A stretch of DNA of 64,000 nt from the NCBI RefSeq assembly GCF_003258945.1, contig NZ_QLIX01000024.1:1-64000 (forward strand), read 5' to 3'. The translations under genes and the position numbers were made by a program. This document shows positions 50,376 through 58,514 of the stretch, one piece after another. A model generated the notes under the pieces. It did no database searches. It was not told the DNA's origin and saw only the letters and a list, made by a program, of their open reading frames with translations. This DNA is from Roseicella frigidaeris. Lineage in GTDB: Bacteria > Pseudomonadota > Alphaproteobacteria > Acetobacterales > Acetobacteraceae. Within the stretch, counting starts at the first letter, position 1. Each line of letters starts with the position of its first letter.

Positions 50376-52388
50376 ATGCGCCGCCGCTCCCTCCTCGCCC
50401 TGCCCGCCCTGCTCGGCGCGCCCCTGCTGCCGCTCGGGCTTCGGGGCGACGCCACCGCCCAGCCGCTCGCCGCGGACCCGGCCGCCGCCCGCGCCGCCGG
50501 GCGCCAGGCCCTCGCCCTGGCCGGGGCGCAGCGCTGGGCGGAGGCGGAGGCTGCGGCCCAGGCCGCCGAGCCGCCGATCCGCGCCTATGTCACCTGGCTG
50601 CGGTTGCAGCAGCGCGGCCAGGCCACCGGCGCGGCCGAGGTGGTGGGCTTTGCCCTCGCCCGGCCGGACTGGCCGGGCCAGGAGACGCTCGGCCGCCGGG
50701 CCGAGGAGCTGCTCGCCGCCGAGCCCGATGACGAGCTCGCGGCGCAGTGGTTCGCCGCCCGCGCGCCGCGCAGCCTCGATGGCTACCAGCGTCTGGCCGA
50801 TGCCCTGACCCGCGCCGGCCGCCCCGGGGAGGCGGCGCAGGTGCTGCGCACCGGCTGGGCCGAGGCGCCGGCCGATCCCCTCGCCGAGCCGGCCTTCCTG
50901 GCGCGCAACGCCGCCCTGCTGACGGCGGCCGAGCAGGCCCGGCGCTTCGACCGGCTGGCGCTGGCCCGCGACTTCGCCGGCGCCTCGCGGGTGCTGCCGG
51001 CGCTCGACCCGGCGCGGCAGGGCGCGGCCTCGGCCCGCCTCGCCTATGCGGCCGACCGGCCGGAGGCCGACAGCCCGGAGCTTGCCGCCGCGGCGCCGGG
51101 CGATGCCGCCCTCACCCTGGAACGCGCCCGCTGGCTGCGCCGGCGCGAGCGGGATGCCGAGGCCGCCGCCGCCTTCGCCGCCGGCACCCGCCAGATCCCC
51201 TTCCCCGAGGCCCCCATCGCCCTGGCCGCCTGGCCGGAGCGGAACATCCTGGCGCGCAAGCTGATCCGGCTCGGCGATCCGGCCGCCGCCTATGGCGTCG
51301 CCGCCGGCCATGGCATCCGGGCGCCGGGCGAGGCGCGGCAGGATGCCGAGTTCCTCGCCGGCTTCATCGCGCTCGGCCTGCTGCGCGACGCGCCGCGGGC
51401 GGAACGGCACTTCGCCCGCCTGGGCGAGGACAGCCGCAGCGTCATCACCCGCGCCCGCAGCCATTACTGGCAGGGCAGGGCGGCGGCGGCGCAGGGCGCC
51501 GGCGGCCGGGCCCGGGCGCAGTACCAGGCGGCGGCGGCCTTCCCCCTCGCCTTCTACGGCCAGCTGGGGATCCTCGCCCTCGGCGAGGACGGGGCGCTGC
51601 TCGGCGCCCGCATCGCCCGCGCCCCGGTGCCGCAGCCCGGCGCGGCGGAGGAGCGGGCGCTGCTGGCGCGCGAGCCGGCGCAGGTGGTGCTGGCGCTGGC
51701 CGAACTCGGCGAGGCGAAGCGGGCACGGCCCTTCCTGCTGCGGCTCGAGGACCTCGCGGCCGATCCGGCGGAGAAGCTGCTGGTGGTGCGCCTGGCGCAC
51801 CGGATCGGCCGGCCCGACCATGCGGTCTGGGTGGCGCGGCGGGCCGGGGCGAGCGGGCTGATGGCCGGCGCCGATGCCTGGCCCAACCCCTACCCGCCGC
51901 CGGCCGAAGGGCCGGAGCCGGCGCTGGTCCTCGCCATCTCCCGCCAGGAGAGCAATTTCGACCCCGAGGCGGTCTCCTCGGCCAATGCCCGCGGCCTGAT
52001 GCAGCTCCTGCCCTCGACCGCCACGGGTGTGGCCAAGCGGCTCGGGCTGCGGCATCAGGTGGCCATGCTGACCACCGACACGGCACACAACATGCGCCTC
52101 GGCGCCGCCTATCTGGACGAGCTGCTCGCCCGCTTCGGCGGCACCCGGCCCTTCGCCATCGCCGGCTACAATGCCGGGCCGAACCGGGTCGACGAATGGC
52201 TCGGCACCTATGGCGACCCGCGCAGCGGCAGCCCCGCCATGCTCGACTGGATGGAGCTGATCCCCTTCTCCGAGACCCGCAACTACGTGCAGCGGGTGAT
52301 CGAGAACATGGCGATCTACCGGGCCTTCGACCCCGCCACGGCGGCGCTCGAGCACCCGATGACGCAGTGGATGCGGGCTGCCGGCTGA
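50376..52388 (+). CDS. Soluble lytic murein transglycosylase, Slt70-like
   Basis: The 670-residue periplasmic enzyme cuts peptidoglycan between MurNAc and GlcNAc. The signal (residues 1-29) is Arg-rich at the start. A long helical superhelix (about 50-500) is rich in Ala/Arg, and the C-terminal SLT domain (about 515-650) has the catalytic Glu525 in AISRQESNFDPEAVSSANAR, then LMQLLPSTATGVAKRLG, AGYNAGPNRVDEW and IPFSETRNYVQRVIENM. The stop overlaps the next start (TGATG). Its divergence from dapA links cell-wall precursor synthesis and turnover. Confidence 0.9.
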   Translation: MRRRSLLALPALLGAPLLPLGLRGDATAQPLAADPAAARAAGRQALALAGAQRWAEAEAAAQAAEPPIRAYVTWLRLQQRGQATGAAEVVGFALARPDWPGQETLGRRAEELLAAEPDDELAAQWFAARAPRSLDGYQRLADALTRAGRPGEAAQVLRTGWAEAPADPLAEPAFLARNAALLTAAEQARRFDRLALARDFAGASRVLPALDPARQGAASARLAYAADRPEADSPELAAAAPGDAALTLERARWLRRRERDAEAAAAFAAGTRQIPFPEAPIALAAWPERNILARKLIRLGDPAAAYGVAAGHGIRAPGEARQDAEFLAGFIALGLLRDAPRAERHFARLGEDSRSVITRARSHYWQGRAAAAQGAGGRARAQYQAAAAFPLAFYGQLGILALGEDGALLGARIARAPVPQPGAAEERALLAREPAQVVLALAELGEAKRARPFLLRLEDLAADPAEKLLVVRLAHRIGRPDHAVWVARRAGASGLMAGADAWPNPYPPPAEGPEPALVLAISRQESNFDPEAVSSANARGLMQLLPSTATGVAKRLGLRHQVAMLTTDTAHNMRLGAAYLDELLARFGGTRPFAIAGYNAGPNRVDEWLGTYGDPRSGSPAMLDWMELIPFSETRNYVQRVIENMAIYRAFDPATAALEHPMTQWMRAAG

Positions 52389-53242
52389 TGCGGCCGCAGC
52401 GTCGGTTCTTCAGCGCCCGCGACGGGCTGCGCCTGTCCGCGCTCGACTGGGCGGGCCCGCCGGGCCGGCCGGCGGCGACGCCGCTGCTCTGCCTCTCCGG
52501 CATCTCGCGCTCCTCGCTGGATTTCGAGGCGCTGGCCACCGGCCTGGCCGCGGAGCGGCGGGTGGTCGCCCTCGACTATGCCGGCCATGGCGAGAGCGAC
52601 CGCGCCGCCGAGCCCGCGCGCTATGCCGGGCCGGAGGCGGTGCAGGACGTGCTGGACGCCGTGGCGGCGCTCGGCCTCGATCGGGTGGCGCTGCTCGGCA
52701 CCAGCTTCGGCGGCGTGCTCGGCCTGGCGCTGGGCACGCTGCGGCCGGGGCTGCTGGCCGGGCTGGCGCTGAACGACAGCGGGCCGGCGCTGCAGCAGGG
52801 CGGCCTCGAGAGCATCCGCGACATCATCGGCCGCGACCCGGGCTTCGCCAGCCGCGAGCAGGCGATCGCCTTCCTGCGGCGGGTGCTGCCGCCGCTCGGC
52901 ATCGCCGAGGCGGCCTGGCCGGAGGTCGCCGAGCGCACCTACCGGCAGGGCGCGGACGGGCTCTGGCATCCGCGCTGGGACATCCGGATCGTCGACATCC
53001 TGCCGCGCGCGCCGGGGGCGACGCCGGATCTCTGGGGCTTCTTCCGCGCCCTGCCGGCGGTGCCGCTGCTGCTGGTCTGGGGCCAGGAGAGCACGGTGCT
53101 CACGGCGCCGACGGTGCAGGCGATGCGGGCGGCGCGGCCGGAGATGACGCTCTGCTCGCTGCCGGGGATCGGCCACGCCCCCTCCCTCGGCGAGCCGGCC
53201 GCCCGGGCGGCGATCGCGGCCTGGCTGGCCGCGATGCCGTGA
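52388..53242 (+). CDS. Alpha/beta hydrolase
   Basis: The 284-residue alpha/beta-fold hydrolase has the nucleophile S106 in LLGTSFGGVLGLAL (GxSxG), the oxyanion loop near LLCLSGISRSSLDF, and a candidate His in SLPGIGHAPSL near the C-terminus. The acid is uncertain: GQESTVLTAP at the usual place has Glu rather than Asp. It is coupled to the transglycosylase gene by a one-base overlap. The pgpA gene follows 34 bp later. The substrate is unknown; general esterase or epoxide-type chemistry is possible. Confidence 0.82.
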   Translation: MRPQRRFFSARDGLRLSALDWAGPPGRPAATPLLCLSGISRSSLDFEALATGLAAERRVVALDYAGHGESDRAAEPARYAGPEAVQDVLDAVAALGLDRVALLGTSFGGVLGLALGTLRPGLLAGLALNDSGPALQQGGLESIRDIIGRDPGFASREQAIAFLRRVLPPLGIAEAAWPEVAERTYRQGADGLWHPRWDIRIVDILPRAPGATPDLWGFFRALPAVPLLLVWGQESTVLTAPTVQAMRAARPEMTLCSLPGIGHAPSLGEPAARAAIAAWLAAMP

Positions 53243-53276
53243 CGCGGGGCGTGGCGGCGCGGGCCACGGCCCGGCG

Positions 53277-53741
53277 ATGAGGCCGGTGCAGCGCGCCGCC
53301 TGGCTGGTGGCGACCCTCGGCGGCATCGGGCGGCTGCGGCCGGCGCCCGGCAGCTGGGGCTCGGCGGCGGTGCTGCCGGCGGCGCTGCTCGGGCCGGGCT
53401 GGTGCCTCGGCCTCGGCCTGCTGCTGACCCTGCTCGGCTACTGGGCCTCGCTCCGGCTGCTCGGCGAGGATGCGCCGGCCGATCCGGGCTGGGTGGTGGT
53501 GGATGAGGGGGCGGGGCAGCTCCTGACGCTGGCCGCCCTGCCGGCCGGGGCCGGGCTGCCCGGGGTGGCGCTGGCCTTCCTGCTCTTCCGGCTGTTCGAT
53601 ATCACCAAGCCGGGCCCGGTGGGCTGGGCCGACCGGCAGCACGGCGCGCGCGGCATCATGCTCGACGACCTGATCGCCGGGGGGTTGGCGGCGCTGCCGC
53701 TGCTGGCGCTGCGCGGCCTGCTGCCCGCGGGGATGCTGTAG
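53277..53741 (+). CDS. pgpA: Phosphatidylglycerophosphatase A
   Basis: The 154-residue membrane phosphatase forms phosphatidylglycerol from its phosphate. Family motifs are [53 protein letters not shown] and [15 protein letters not shown], with three or four membrane helices. In related bacteria it lies next to cinA/pncC, as here (13 bp to the next start). The start at 53277 is the only Met before the first conserved helix. Confidence 0.92.
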   Translation: MRPVQRAAWLVATLGGIGRLRPAPGSWGSAAVLPAALLGPGWCLGLGLLLTLLGYWASLRLLGEDAPADPGWVVVDEGAGQLLTLAALPAGAGLPGVALAFLLFRLFDITKPGPVGWADRQHGARGIMLDDLIAGGLAALPLLALRGLLPAGML

Positions 53742-53754
53742 GGGGAGGCCGGGA

Positions 53755-54240
53755 ATGCTGCCGTCATCGACGCTCGAGGAGGCGAAGGCGCTGCTGGCGC
53801 TGCTGGAGGCGCGCGGCCTCACCCTCGCCACCGCCGAGAGCTGCACCGGCGGGCTGATCGCCGCCGCCCTCACCCATGTGCCGGGCAGCTCGGCCGCCGT
53901 CACCCATGGCTTCGTCACCTATTCCAACGAGGCGAAGCGCGACGTGCTCGGCGTGCCCTGGGGGGTGCTGGAGGGCTATGGCGCGGTCAGCGACAGCGTC
54001 GCCCGGCGGATGGCCGAGGGGGCGCTGGCCCGCAGCGGCGCCGGCATCGCGGTGAGCTGCACCGGCATCGCCGGGCCGGGCGGCGCGACGCCGGGCAAGC
54101 CGGTCGGCCTGGTGCATCTCGCCGTGGCGATGCCGGGCGCGACGCGGGCGGTGCGCCGGATCTTCCCCGGCGACCGCGCCGCGGTCCGCGCCGCCACCGT
54201 CGCCGAGGCCTTCGCCCTGGTGCGCGGCATGGTCGGCTGA
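53755..54240 (+). CDS. pncC: Nicotinamide-nucleotide amidohydrolase (CinA C-terminal family)
   Basis: The 161-residue cytosolic enzyme converts NMN to nicotinic acid mononucleotide in pyridine-nucleotide recycling. The catalytic Ser lies in [16 protein letters not shown], the Tyr in [16 protein letters not shown], and the GxxGPGG turn in [17 protein letters not shown]. Like many alphaproteobacterial forms it is a stand-alone C-terminal domain lacking the CinA N-terminal part. GGGGGAGG precedes the ATG. It is co-transcribed with pgpA. Confidence 0.9.
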   Translation: MLPSSTLEEAKALLALLEARGLTLATAESCTGGLIAAALTHVPGSSAAVTHGFVTYSNEAKRDVLGVPWGVLEGYGAVSDSVARRMAEGALARSGAGIAVSCTGIAGPGGATPGKPVGLVHLAVAMPGATRAVRRIFPGDRAAVRAATVAEAFALVRGMVG

Positions 54241-54244
54241 CATC

Positions 54245-54405
54245 GCCCCGAGGCGCCTCCCGCTGCCCTGCCGCGGCTTGGCCGCGGCAGGCTATGACGG
54301 CTCTGGGGCCCAAGGAGACTCACGGGGCCCCCACGAAACCGCGCAGCGGCTTCGTGGGGAAATATCTCGGGGCCCCCGCGGCGGCGCGCAGCGACGTCGT
54401 GGGGA
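54245..54405 (-). repeat. Two-hairpin 3' repeat, locus G (1-beta, 1-alpha, 2), minus orientation
   Basis: Read on the minus strand, it begins 1-2 nt past the stop of the beta-lactamase-fold gene: beta-type first hairpin (54404 down to 54374), alpha-type hairpin with arms CCCCACGAAGCCGC and GCGGTTTCGTGGGG (54359 to 54329), each followed by GGGGCCCC, then GTCATAGC and the second hairpin with arms CCTGCCGCGGC (54291-54281) and GCCGCGGCAGG (54277-54267) around CAA. The tail is shortened. The arrangement is the same as locus A. It separates converging genes. Confidence 0.8.
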
Positions 54406-55662
54406 CTACAATAGCGCCGCATAGGTGAGCTGGCGCATGGCATAGCGATACTGGGTGCGGTCCGAGGCGCCCTGCAGCAGCAGGATGGCGAACAGCTCCT
54501 CCTGCGGGTCGATCCAGAAATAGGTGCCGAAGGCGCCGGTCCAGAAATAGTCGCCGACATGGCCCGGCACCGGGCTCCGCCCCGGCATGGTCCGCACCGC
54601 GACGCCGAGGCCGAAGCCGTAGCCGACCTCCGGCGCCGGGGCGAGGCCGCCGAAGATGCGCAGCAGGTTGGGCCCGAAGCCGATATCGGGCGGCAGGTGG
54701 TCGGCGGTCATCAAGGCGACGGCGCTGCGCGAGAGCAGCCGCGCCGCGCCGAGCCGCCCGCCCCCCAGCAGCATCTGGCAGAAGCGGGCATAGTCGGCCG
54801 CGGTCGAGACCAGCCCCTGCCCGCCCCAGAGCCAGCGCGGCCGGCGCTCCACCGGGAACATCGCCTGCCGCACCCCGGTGACCGGATCGACCTGCGCCGC
54901 CGCCAGCCGGTCGCGCTTCTCCGGCGGCACCCAGACATCGGTATCCGCCATGCCGAGCGGATCGAGGATGCGGCTGCGGAAGAAGGCCTCCAGCGACTGG
55001 CCGGAGGCGACCTCGACCACCCGGCCGAGCACATCCGTCGCATGGCTGTACTCCCAGACCCGGCCCGGCTGGTGCATCAGCGGCTGGCGCGTGAGGTTGG
55101 CGATGAACGCCTCGCCGCTCTGGCCGATATCGTTCACCTTGGCCGCGACATAGGCCTCCTGCACCGGATGCGCCCCGGCGCCGCCCGGGATGGGCAGGGC
55201 GCCATAGGCCAGCCCGGCGGTATGCCGCATCAGGTCGATCACCAGCGGCTCGCGCTGCATCGGCGCGCGCTCCAGGCCGACGGTGAGCGTGGCGAATTCC
55301 GGCAGGTAGCGGCTGACCGGATGCCAGAGCATCAGCCGCCCCTCCTCGACCAGCTGCATCGCCGCGACCGAGGTGACGGGCTTGGTCATGGAGGCGATCT
55401 GGAACAGCGAATCCAGGCGCATCGGCGCGCCGGCCTCGCGGTCGCGGAAGCCGATGGCCTGCTCGAAGGCGAGCCGGCCGCCACGGCCGATCGCCACCAC
55501 CGCGCCCGGGATGCGGCCGGCATCGACCTCGGCCTGCAGCCAGGCGCCGAGCCGGGCCAGCGCCGCGCCGGACAGGCCGGCCTCCTCCGGGCGCCCGGCG
55601 CGCGGCAGGATGGCACCCTCCCCGGTTGCGGCAACGTCCTGCGGCATCGTGCTGTCCCTCAT
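54406..55662 (-). CDS. Beta-lactamase-fold serine hydrolase (class C-like)
   Basis: The 418-residue protein belongs to the beta-lactamase/D-Ala-D-Ala-carboxypeptidase-like (EstB/AmpC-related) group. The catalytic S91-x-x-K94 lies in FQIASMTKPVTSVAAMQLVE, the Tyr of the YxN-type motif in VWEYSHATDVLGRVV, and a third-motif HVG in VPGHVGDYFWTGAFG. No signal peptide is seen, so a cytosolic esterase or amidase is more likely than a beta-lactam resistance enzyme. The start at 55662 or 55647 cannot be separated. It lies on the same strand as yraN. Confidence 0.88.
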   Translation of the reverse strand: MRDSTMPQDVAATGEGAILPRAGRPEEAGLSGAALARLGAWLQAEVDAGRIPGAVVAIGRGGRLAFEQAIGFRDREAGAPMRLDSLFQIASMTKPVTSVAAMQLVEEGRLMLWHPVSRYLPEFATLTVGLERAPMQREPLVIDLMRHTAGLAYGALPIPGGAGAHPVQEAYVAAKVNDIGQSGEAFIANLTRQPLMHQPGRVWEYSHATDVLGRVVEVASGQSLEAFFRSRILDPLGMADTDVWVPPEKRDRLAAAQVDPVTGVRQAMFPVERRPRWLWGGQGLVSTAADYARFCQMLLGGGRLGAARLLSRSAVALMTADHLPPDIGFGPNLLRIFGGLAPAPEVGYGFGLGVAVRTMPGRSPVPGHVGDYFWTGAFGTYFWIDPQEELFAILLLQGASDRTQYRYAMRQLTYAALL

Positions 55663-55713
55663 CCCTGGCCCCGCGATGCTCCGCGTCCCCGGCGGGGCCG
55701 ATCAAGCATCGCG

Positions 55714-56106
55714 TCAAGCATCGCCGAGGCGGAAGGCATCGGCGATGCGCCGCACCGTGCCATCGGCGGCGACCAGCAGGACATCGAAGCGGATGCCGGC
55801 GGCGCCATGGCCGGGATGCCCGGCCAGCCAGCATTCGGCGGCGCCGGCGAGGCGGGCGCGCTGGCGTGGGCCGAGGGCGAAGGCGGCCTCGGCCAGGCTC
55901 GGCCGCGCCTTCACCTCGACGAAGGCGAGCAGCCCCTCGCGCTCGGCGACGAGGTCGAGCTCGCCCGCCGGGGTGCGGATGCGCTGGCCAAGCACCGCCC
56001 AGCCCTCGGCCGCCAGCGCCGCGGCGGCGGCCCGCTCGGCCTCGCGGCCGGCGAGGTCGGCGCGGGCGCCGCGGCGCTGCCGGCGGGGTTCGGGCACCGG
56101 CTTCAT
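55714..56106 (-). CDS. yraN: YraN family (UPF0102) putative endonuclease-fold protein
   Basis: The 130-residue protein has the restriction-endonuclease-like UPF0102 fold with motifs GREAERAAAAALAAEGWAVL, the acidic RIRTPAGELDLVAEREGLL and FVEVKARPSLAEAA (E-V-K). It is sometimes linked to DNA processing, with no demonstrated activity for most members. It follows threonine aldolase on the same strand by 28 bp. It is more often near rsmI elsewhere; no rsmI is seen here. Confidence 0.9.
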   Translation of the reverse strand: MKPVPEPRRQRRGARADLAGREAERAAAAALAAEGWAVLGQRIRTPAGELDLVAEREGLLAFVEVKARPSLAEAAFALGPRQRARLAGAAECWLAGHPGHGAAGIRFDVLLVAADGTVRRIADAFRLGDA

Positions 56107-56134
56107 GGCGCAGGCGGCCGTGCGGCGGCCGCCC

Positions 56135-57199
56135 TCAGGCGGCGAGCGCCGCGCGGATATGCCCGATCGCCTCCTCGATCATCGGCGCCGTGACGTCGAG
56201 ATGCGTGCAGGCCCGCACCCGGCCGCCGAGGCCGCTGACCGCGACGCCGCGTTGCAGCAGCCGCGCCTGCAAGGCCTCCACCGTGCTGCCGGCGCCCTTG
56301 ACGTCGAAGAAGACGAGGTTGGTGTCCGGCTCCTCCACGACGACGCCCGGGATCTGCGCCAGGCCGCGGGCGAGCGCCTTGGCATTGGCATGGTCCTCGG
56401 CCAGCCGGTCGACGTGATGGTCGAGGGCGTAGAGGCAGCCGGCGGCGCAGAGCCCGGCCTGGCGCATCGAGCCGCCGAGCCGCTGCTTCCAGCGCCAGGC
56501 GGCGCCGATGAACGCCGCCGAGCCGCAGAGCACGGCGCCGAGCGGCGCGCCGAGCCCCTTGGTGAAGTCGAGCCAGACGGAATCGAAGCCGGCCACCATG
56601 TCGCGGGGCGCGATGCCGGCGGCGACGCAGGCATTCATCAGCCGGGCGCCGTCCATATGCGTCGCCCAGCCCTGTTCGCGCGCGACCGCGACCAGCTCGT
56701 TGAGCTGGCGCAGAGGCCAGACCGCGCCGCCGCCGATATTGGCGGTCTGCTCCACCTCCAGCAGGCGCTGCGGCGGGGCGTAGCGGGTGCGCGGGCGGAT
56801 GGCGGCGCGCAGCGTCTCGGCGGTGAACATGCCGCGCGGCCCCTGCAGCGGCATGATCTGCGCGCCGGTCAGCGCCGCATGGGTGCCGCCCTCGCTGTGC
56901 AGGATATGCGCCGTCTCATGCGCCAGGATCTCGTCGCCCTTCTGGCAATGGGTGAGGATGGCGACGACGTTGCACATGGTGCCGGAGGGCAGGAAGACCG
57001 CCGCCTCCTTGCCCATGAGCGCCGCCATGCGGTCGCAGAGCGCATGCACGGTCGGGTCGTCGCCATGCTGCTCGTCGCCGAGCTCGGCGCGCAGCATCGC
57101 CTCCTTCATCGCCGGCGTCGGGCGGGTCTGGGTGTCCGAATAGAGGTTGATGCGGACGGGCGGGCTGCCGGCGGGCGGGCGCGGGGGGGCATGGACCAT
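56135..57199 (-). CDS. ltaE: Low-specificity L-threonine aldolase
   Basis: The 354-residue PLP enzyme splits L-threonine or allo-threonine to glycine and acetaldehyde. The family opening INLYSDTQTRPTPAMKEAML follows a Pro-rich stretch of about 15 residues, then DDPTVHALCDRMAALMGKEA and FLPSGTMCNVVAILTHCQKG. The PLP Lys is in SVWLDFTKGLGAPLGAVLCG (about residue 213), and MDGARLMNACVAAGI carries the Asp contacting the cofactor ring. The start at 57199 gives a Pro/Arg N-terminus; a downstream start is possible. It is followed by yraN. Confidence 0.92.
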   Translation of the reverse strand: MVHAPPRPPAGSPPVRINLYSDTQTRPTPAMKEAMLRAELGDEQHGDDPTVHALCDRMAALMGKEAAVFLPSGTMCNVVAILTHCQKGDEILAHETAHILHSEGGTHAALTGAQIMPLQGPRGMFTAETLRAAIRPRTRYAPPQRLLEVEQTANIGGGAVWPLRQLNELVAVAREQGWATHMDGARLMNACVAAGIAPRDMVAGFDSVWLDFTKGLGAPLGAVLCGSAAFIGAAWRWKQRLGGSMRQAGLCAAGCLYALDHHVDRLAEDHANAKALARGLAQIPGVVVEEPDTNLVFFDVKGAGSTVEALQARLLQRGVAVSGLGGRVRACTHLDVTAPMIEEAIGHIRAALAA

Positions 57200-57312
57200 G
57201 GCGGGGTTCCCTGATGCGGCGCGCAGGCTGCGGCCGCCCCGCCCCGCTGTCCACCCAGGCGACGCGGCGGCTCATGCTGCAATCGCAGCGGCGCCCATCC
57301 GGGCGCCCGCTA

Positions 57313-57939
57313 TCAGCCCGGCAGGTCGAAATGCCGCGCCCAGGCGGCGGCGAGGCGCGGCCGGGTCGCCACCGCCCGCGCCAGGCCCTGGATGCCGGGG
57401 CAATGCGCCGGCATCCAGGCCTCGTTGCCCATCCAGCGGGACTGCACCGCAAGCGCGAGGTCGGCGAGCGAGAGGCGGTCGCCGAGGATGAAGGGGGCGG
57501 GCCGCGCCTCCGCCTCGATCAGGCGCCAGAACCCGCGCGCCATCGCCACCGCCGCCTCGCGGATCGAGTCCGGTGCGGCGCCGAAGCGCTCGGGGTAGTC
57601 GTAGCGGGTGACGCAGGGATAGAGCTCGCCCGCCGCCAGCATCATCCATCGGAGCGCGACGGCGCGCCGCGGATCGGCGCCCGGCGGCAGCAGCCCGGCC
57701 TCCGGGTGCCGCGCCTCGAGGGTGAGCAGGATGGCCGCGCTCTCCGTCACCACCGTGCCATCGGGCAGCAGCAGGGTGGGCAGCCGGCCCATCGGGTTGA
57801 TGCGACGGTAGTCGGGGGCGAGCTGCCCCTCGCCTTCGATCGGCACGGGCCGGATCTCCGCCTCGGCGCCGATCTCGGCCAGGGCGAGCTCGACCATGGA
57901 GGAGCCGGAGCGGCGGTCGCCGTAGAGGATGTATCCCAT
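57313..57939 (-). CDS. Glutathione S-transferase family protein
   Basis: The 208-residue GST opens MGYILYGDRRSGSSMVELAL, with the Ser-rich catalytic stretch of the bacterial beta/theta-like class, followed by RINPMGRLPTLLLPDGTVVT and VTESAAILLTLEARH in the thioredoxin domain, and a helical domain with FILGDRLSLADLALAVQSRW. It lies downstream of the Coq10-like gene on the same strand after a 92-bp gap. The substrate is unknown. The start at 57939 agrees with the family start. Confidence 0.9.
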   Translation of the reverse strand: MGYILYGDRRSGSSMVELALAEIGAEAEIRPVPIEGEGQLAPDYRRINPMGRLPTLLLPDGTVVTESAAILLTLEARHPEAGLLPPGADPRRAVALRWMMLAAGELYPCVTRYDYPERFGAAPDSIREAAVAMARGFWRLIEAEARPAPFILGDRLSLADLALAVQSRWMGNEAWMPAHCPGIQGLARAVATRPRLAAAWARHFDLPG

Positions 57940-58031
57940 GCGCCGAGCCTCGGCCGCCCCTCGCCGCCGCGTCCAACGCAAAGCGGTGATGGGTCGATCA
58001 GCCGGGCTGATGGCCGCGGGGCGCGGCGCGG

Positions 58032-58514
58032 TCAGGACTGCACCGGGCTCGCCGCCGCCGGCGGCGCCGAGGGCCGGCCATAGAGCTGCATGGCCCGGCG
58101 CTCGAAGGCGCGGACCATCAGCCGCACCGCCTCGTTGAAGACGGTGCCGATCACCGCCTGGAGCAGGCGCGAGCGGAACTCGAAATCGACGAAGAAATCC
58201 ACCTCGGTCCAGGTGTCCGCCCCATGCGGGTGCGGGCGGAAGCGCCAGTGGTTGTTGAGGTAGCGGAAGGGGCCGTTCAGGTAGCGCACATGCACATGGT
58301 CCGGCCGCTCCAGCAGCACCTCGCTGCGGAAGGTCTCGCGGAACATCTTGAAGCCGATGGTCAGGTCGGCGATCAGCTCCCGCTCCTTGCGCGAGATGAC
58401 GCGGGCGCCGACGCACCAGGGCAGGAATTCCGGATAGCGCCGCACATCGGCGACCATGTCGAAGAGCTGCTCCGGCGTGTAGCGGAGGATCTTCCTCTCG
58501 GCATGCGTCGGCAT
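58032..58514 (-). CDS. Coq10/RatA-like START-domain protein
   Basis: The 160-residue protein of the polyketide-cyclase/START family resembles bacterial homologues of Coq10 (ubiquinone-binding, assists respiration) and RatA. Landmarks are ILRYTPEQLFDMVADVRRYP, FLPWCVGARVISRKERELIA, DLTIGFKMFRETFRSEVLLE and FRYLNNHWRFRPHPHGADTW. The start overlaps the lipA stop (TGATG). Adjacency to lipA and pdh genes is frequent in this lineage. I prefer the Coq10-type role because no toxin-antitoxin partner is present. Confidence 0.88.
   Translation of the reverse strand: MPTHAERKILRYTPEQLFDMVADVRRYPEFLPWCVGARVISRKERELIADLTIGFKMFRETFRSEVLLERPDHVHVRYLNGPFRYLNNHWRFRPHPHGADTWTEVDFFVDFEFRSRLLQAVIGTVFNEAVRLMVRAFERRAMQLYGRPSAPPAAASPVQS

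Noticed and set aside
2903-54405. The two-hairpin repeats as classical REP/RAYT elements or an insertion sequence
   Set aside because: No GTAG-type REP head, no transposase or Y1-type gene and no target-site duplication is visible in the window; the repeats are only described by structure and position.
54406-55662. A true beta-lactam-resistance gene
   Set aside because: The SxxK and Tyr motifs also fit esterases; there is no export signal and no AmpR-type regulator nearby.
58032-58514. RatA toxin of a toxin-antitoxin pair
   Set aside because: No RatB/antitoxin gene is next to it; the lipA/pdh context fits the ubiquinone-related Coq10 homologue better.
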